64,000 nt of DNA from PALSA-270 sp963770915 (GTDB lineage Bacteria > Acidobacteriota > Terriglobia > Terriglobales > Acidobacteriaceae). Shown here piece by piece: positions 63,997 to 64,000 of the stretch (position 1 is its first letter; every line of letters starts with the position of its first letter). The position numbers and the translations under genes were made by a program. The notes beneath the pieces are model-generated. The model saw only the letters and a list, made by a program, of their open reading frames with translations. It ran no database searches and had not been told where the DNA came from. Where the stretch lies: NCBI GenBank assembly GCA_963770915.1, contig CAVYRG010000001.1, positions 806,001 to 870,000 of the forward strand, read 5' to 3'.

Positions 63997-64000
63997 CAAA

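Overview
The window is high-GC chromosomal DNA from a Gram-negative bacterium, most likely an Acidobacteriota (Terriglobia-like) species. This is judged from gene content, since no search could be run. The pointers are a very large Oar-type TonB-dependent receptor with a carboxypeptidase-like N-terminal domain, a PEP-CTERM protein, an SBBP-repeat/DUF11 protein, paired DUF3857/transglutaminase proteins, many sigma-54 activators, a one-helix 'SWKEIASFL..RTVQRWE' DNA-binding protein, M13 and PSMA-like M28 secreted peptidases, and KDO synthesis (kdsA). Most of it is ordinary core chromosome. There is one tRNA (Ala-GGC), no rRNA, no CRISPR array and no recognisable IS transposase.

Layout. 0-6.7 kb: AI-2E/PerM transporter, then a diaminopimelate/lysine cluster lysC-dapB-dapA-dapD, interrupted by an opposite-strand HEPN-like gene. 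6.7-9.8 kb: GT39-type glycosyltransferase and an acyltransferase-3. 9.9-15.3 kb: a PEP-CTERM protein behind a good sigma-54 promoter match, a sigma-54 activator, a PilZ protein, and a soluble histidine kinase with a sigma-54 response regulator. 15.4-22.8 kb: two overlapping DUF3857/transglutaminase genes, one lacking the catalytic Cys, and a large beta-propeller repeat protein. 23.4-26.6 kb: PilZ, then the cytochrome c maturation operon ccmE-A-B-C-D, whose CcmE has Cys in place of the heme-binding His. 27-33.7 kb: TonB receptor, pyrophosphatase, M13 peptidase. 33.9-37.3 kb: thiC, then an accessory patch holding palindromic repeats, an orphan antitoxin, a VapBC pair and a 46-bp scrap of thiC. 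37.5-45.5 kb: CheB-CheR-PAS protein, M28 peptidase, proBA. 45.7-53.2 kb: methyltransferase, PLP decarboxylase, F420/NADP reductase-like protein, GAF protein, secreted protein, pyrG, kdsA. 53.5-58.1 kb: tRNA-Ala, MNT-HEPN toxin-antitoxin pair with a palindromic operator, L,D-transpeptidase, M23 peptidase, FHA-GAF-sigma-54 activator. 58.2-64 kb: a strongly structured intergenic region that looks like an undescribed small RNA, a frameshifted Lhr-type helicase carrying several in-frame palindromic elements, and a second VapC module.

How the genes work together. lysC/dapB/dapA/dapD supply the DAP used by the peptidoglycan that the L,D-transpeptidase and M23 enzymes remodel. proB-proA make proline. 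The sigma-54 activators, PilZ proteins and PEP-CTERM gene suggest regulated surface or exopolysaccharide output. At least four nuclease- or nucleotidyltransferase-type toxin modules or remnants are scattered through it (35.5-36.4, 53.7-54.7 and 63.2-64.0 kb, and possibly 3.6-4.5 kb).

The items I rate highest for follow-up are the kissing-loop RNA candidate at about 58.35-58.47 kb, the HEPN-like gene inside the dap cluster, the DapA C-terminal fusion domain, the CxxxY CcmE, the dead-site transglutaminase paralogue, the sigma-54/PEP-CTERM unit, the thiC scrap behind VapBC, and the palindrome-riddled Lhr gene.
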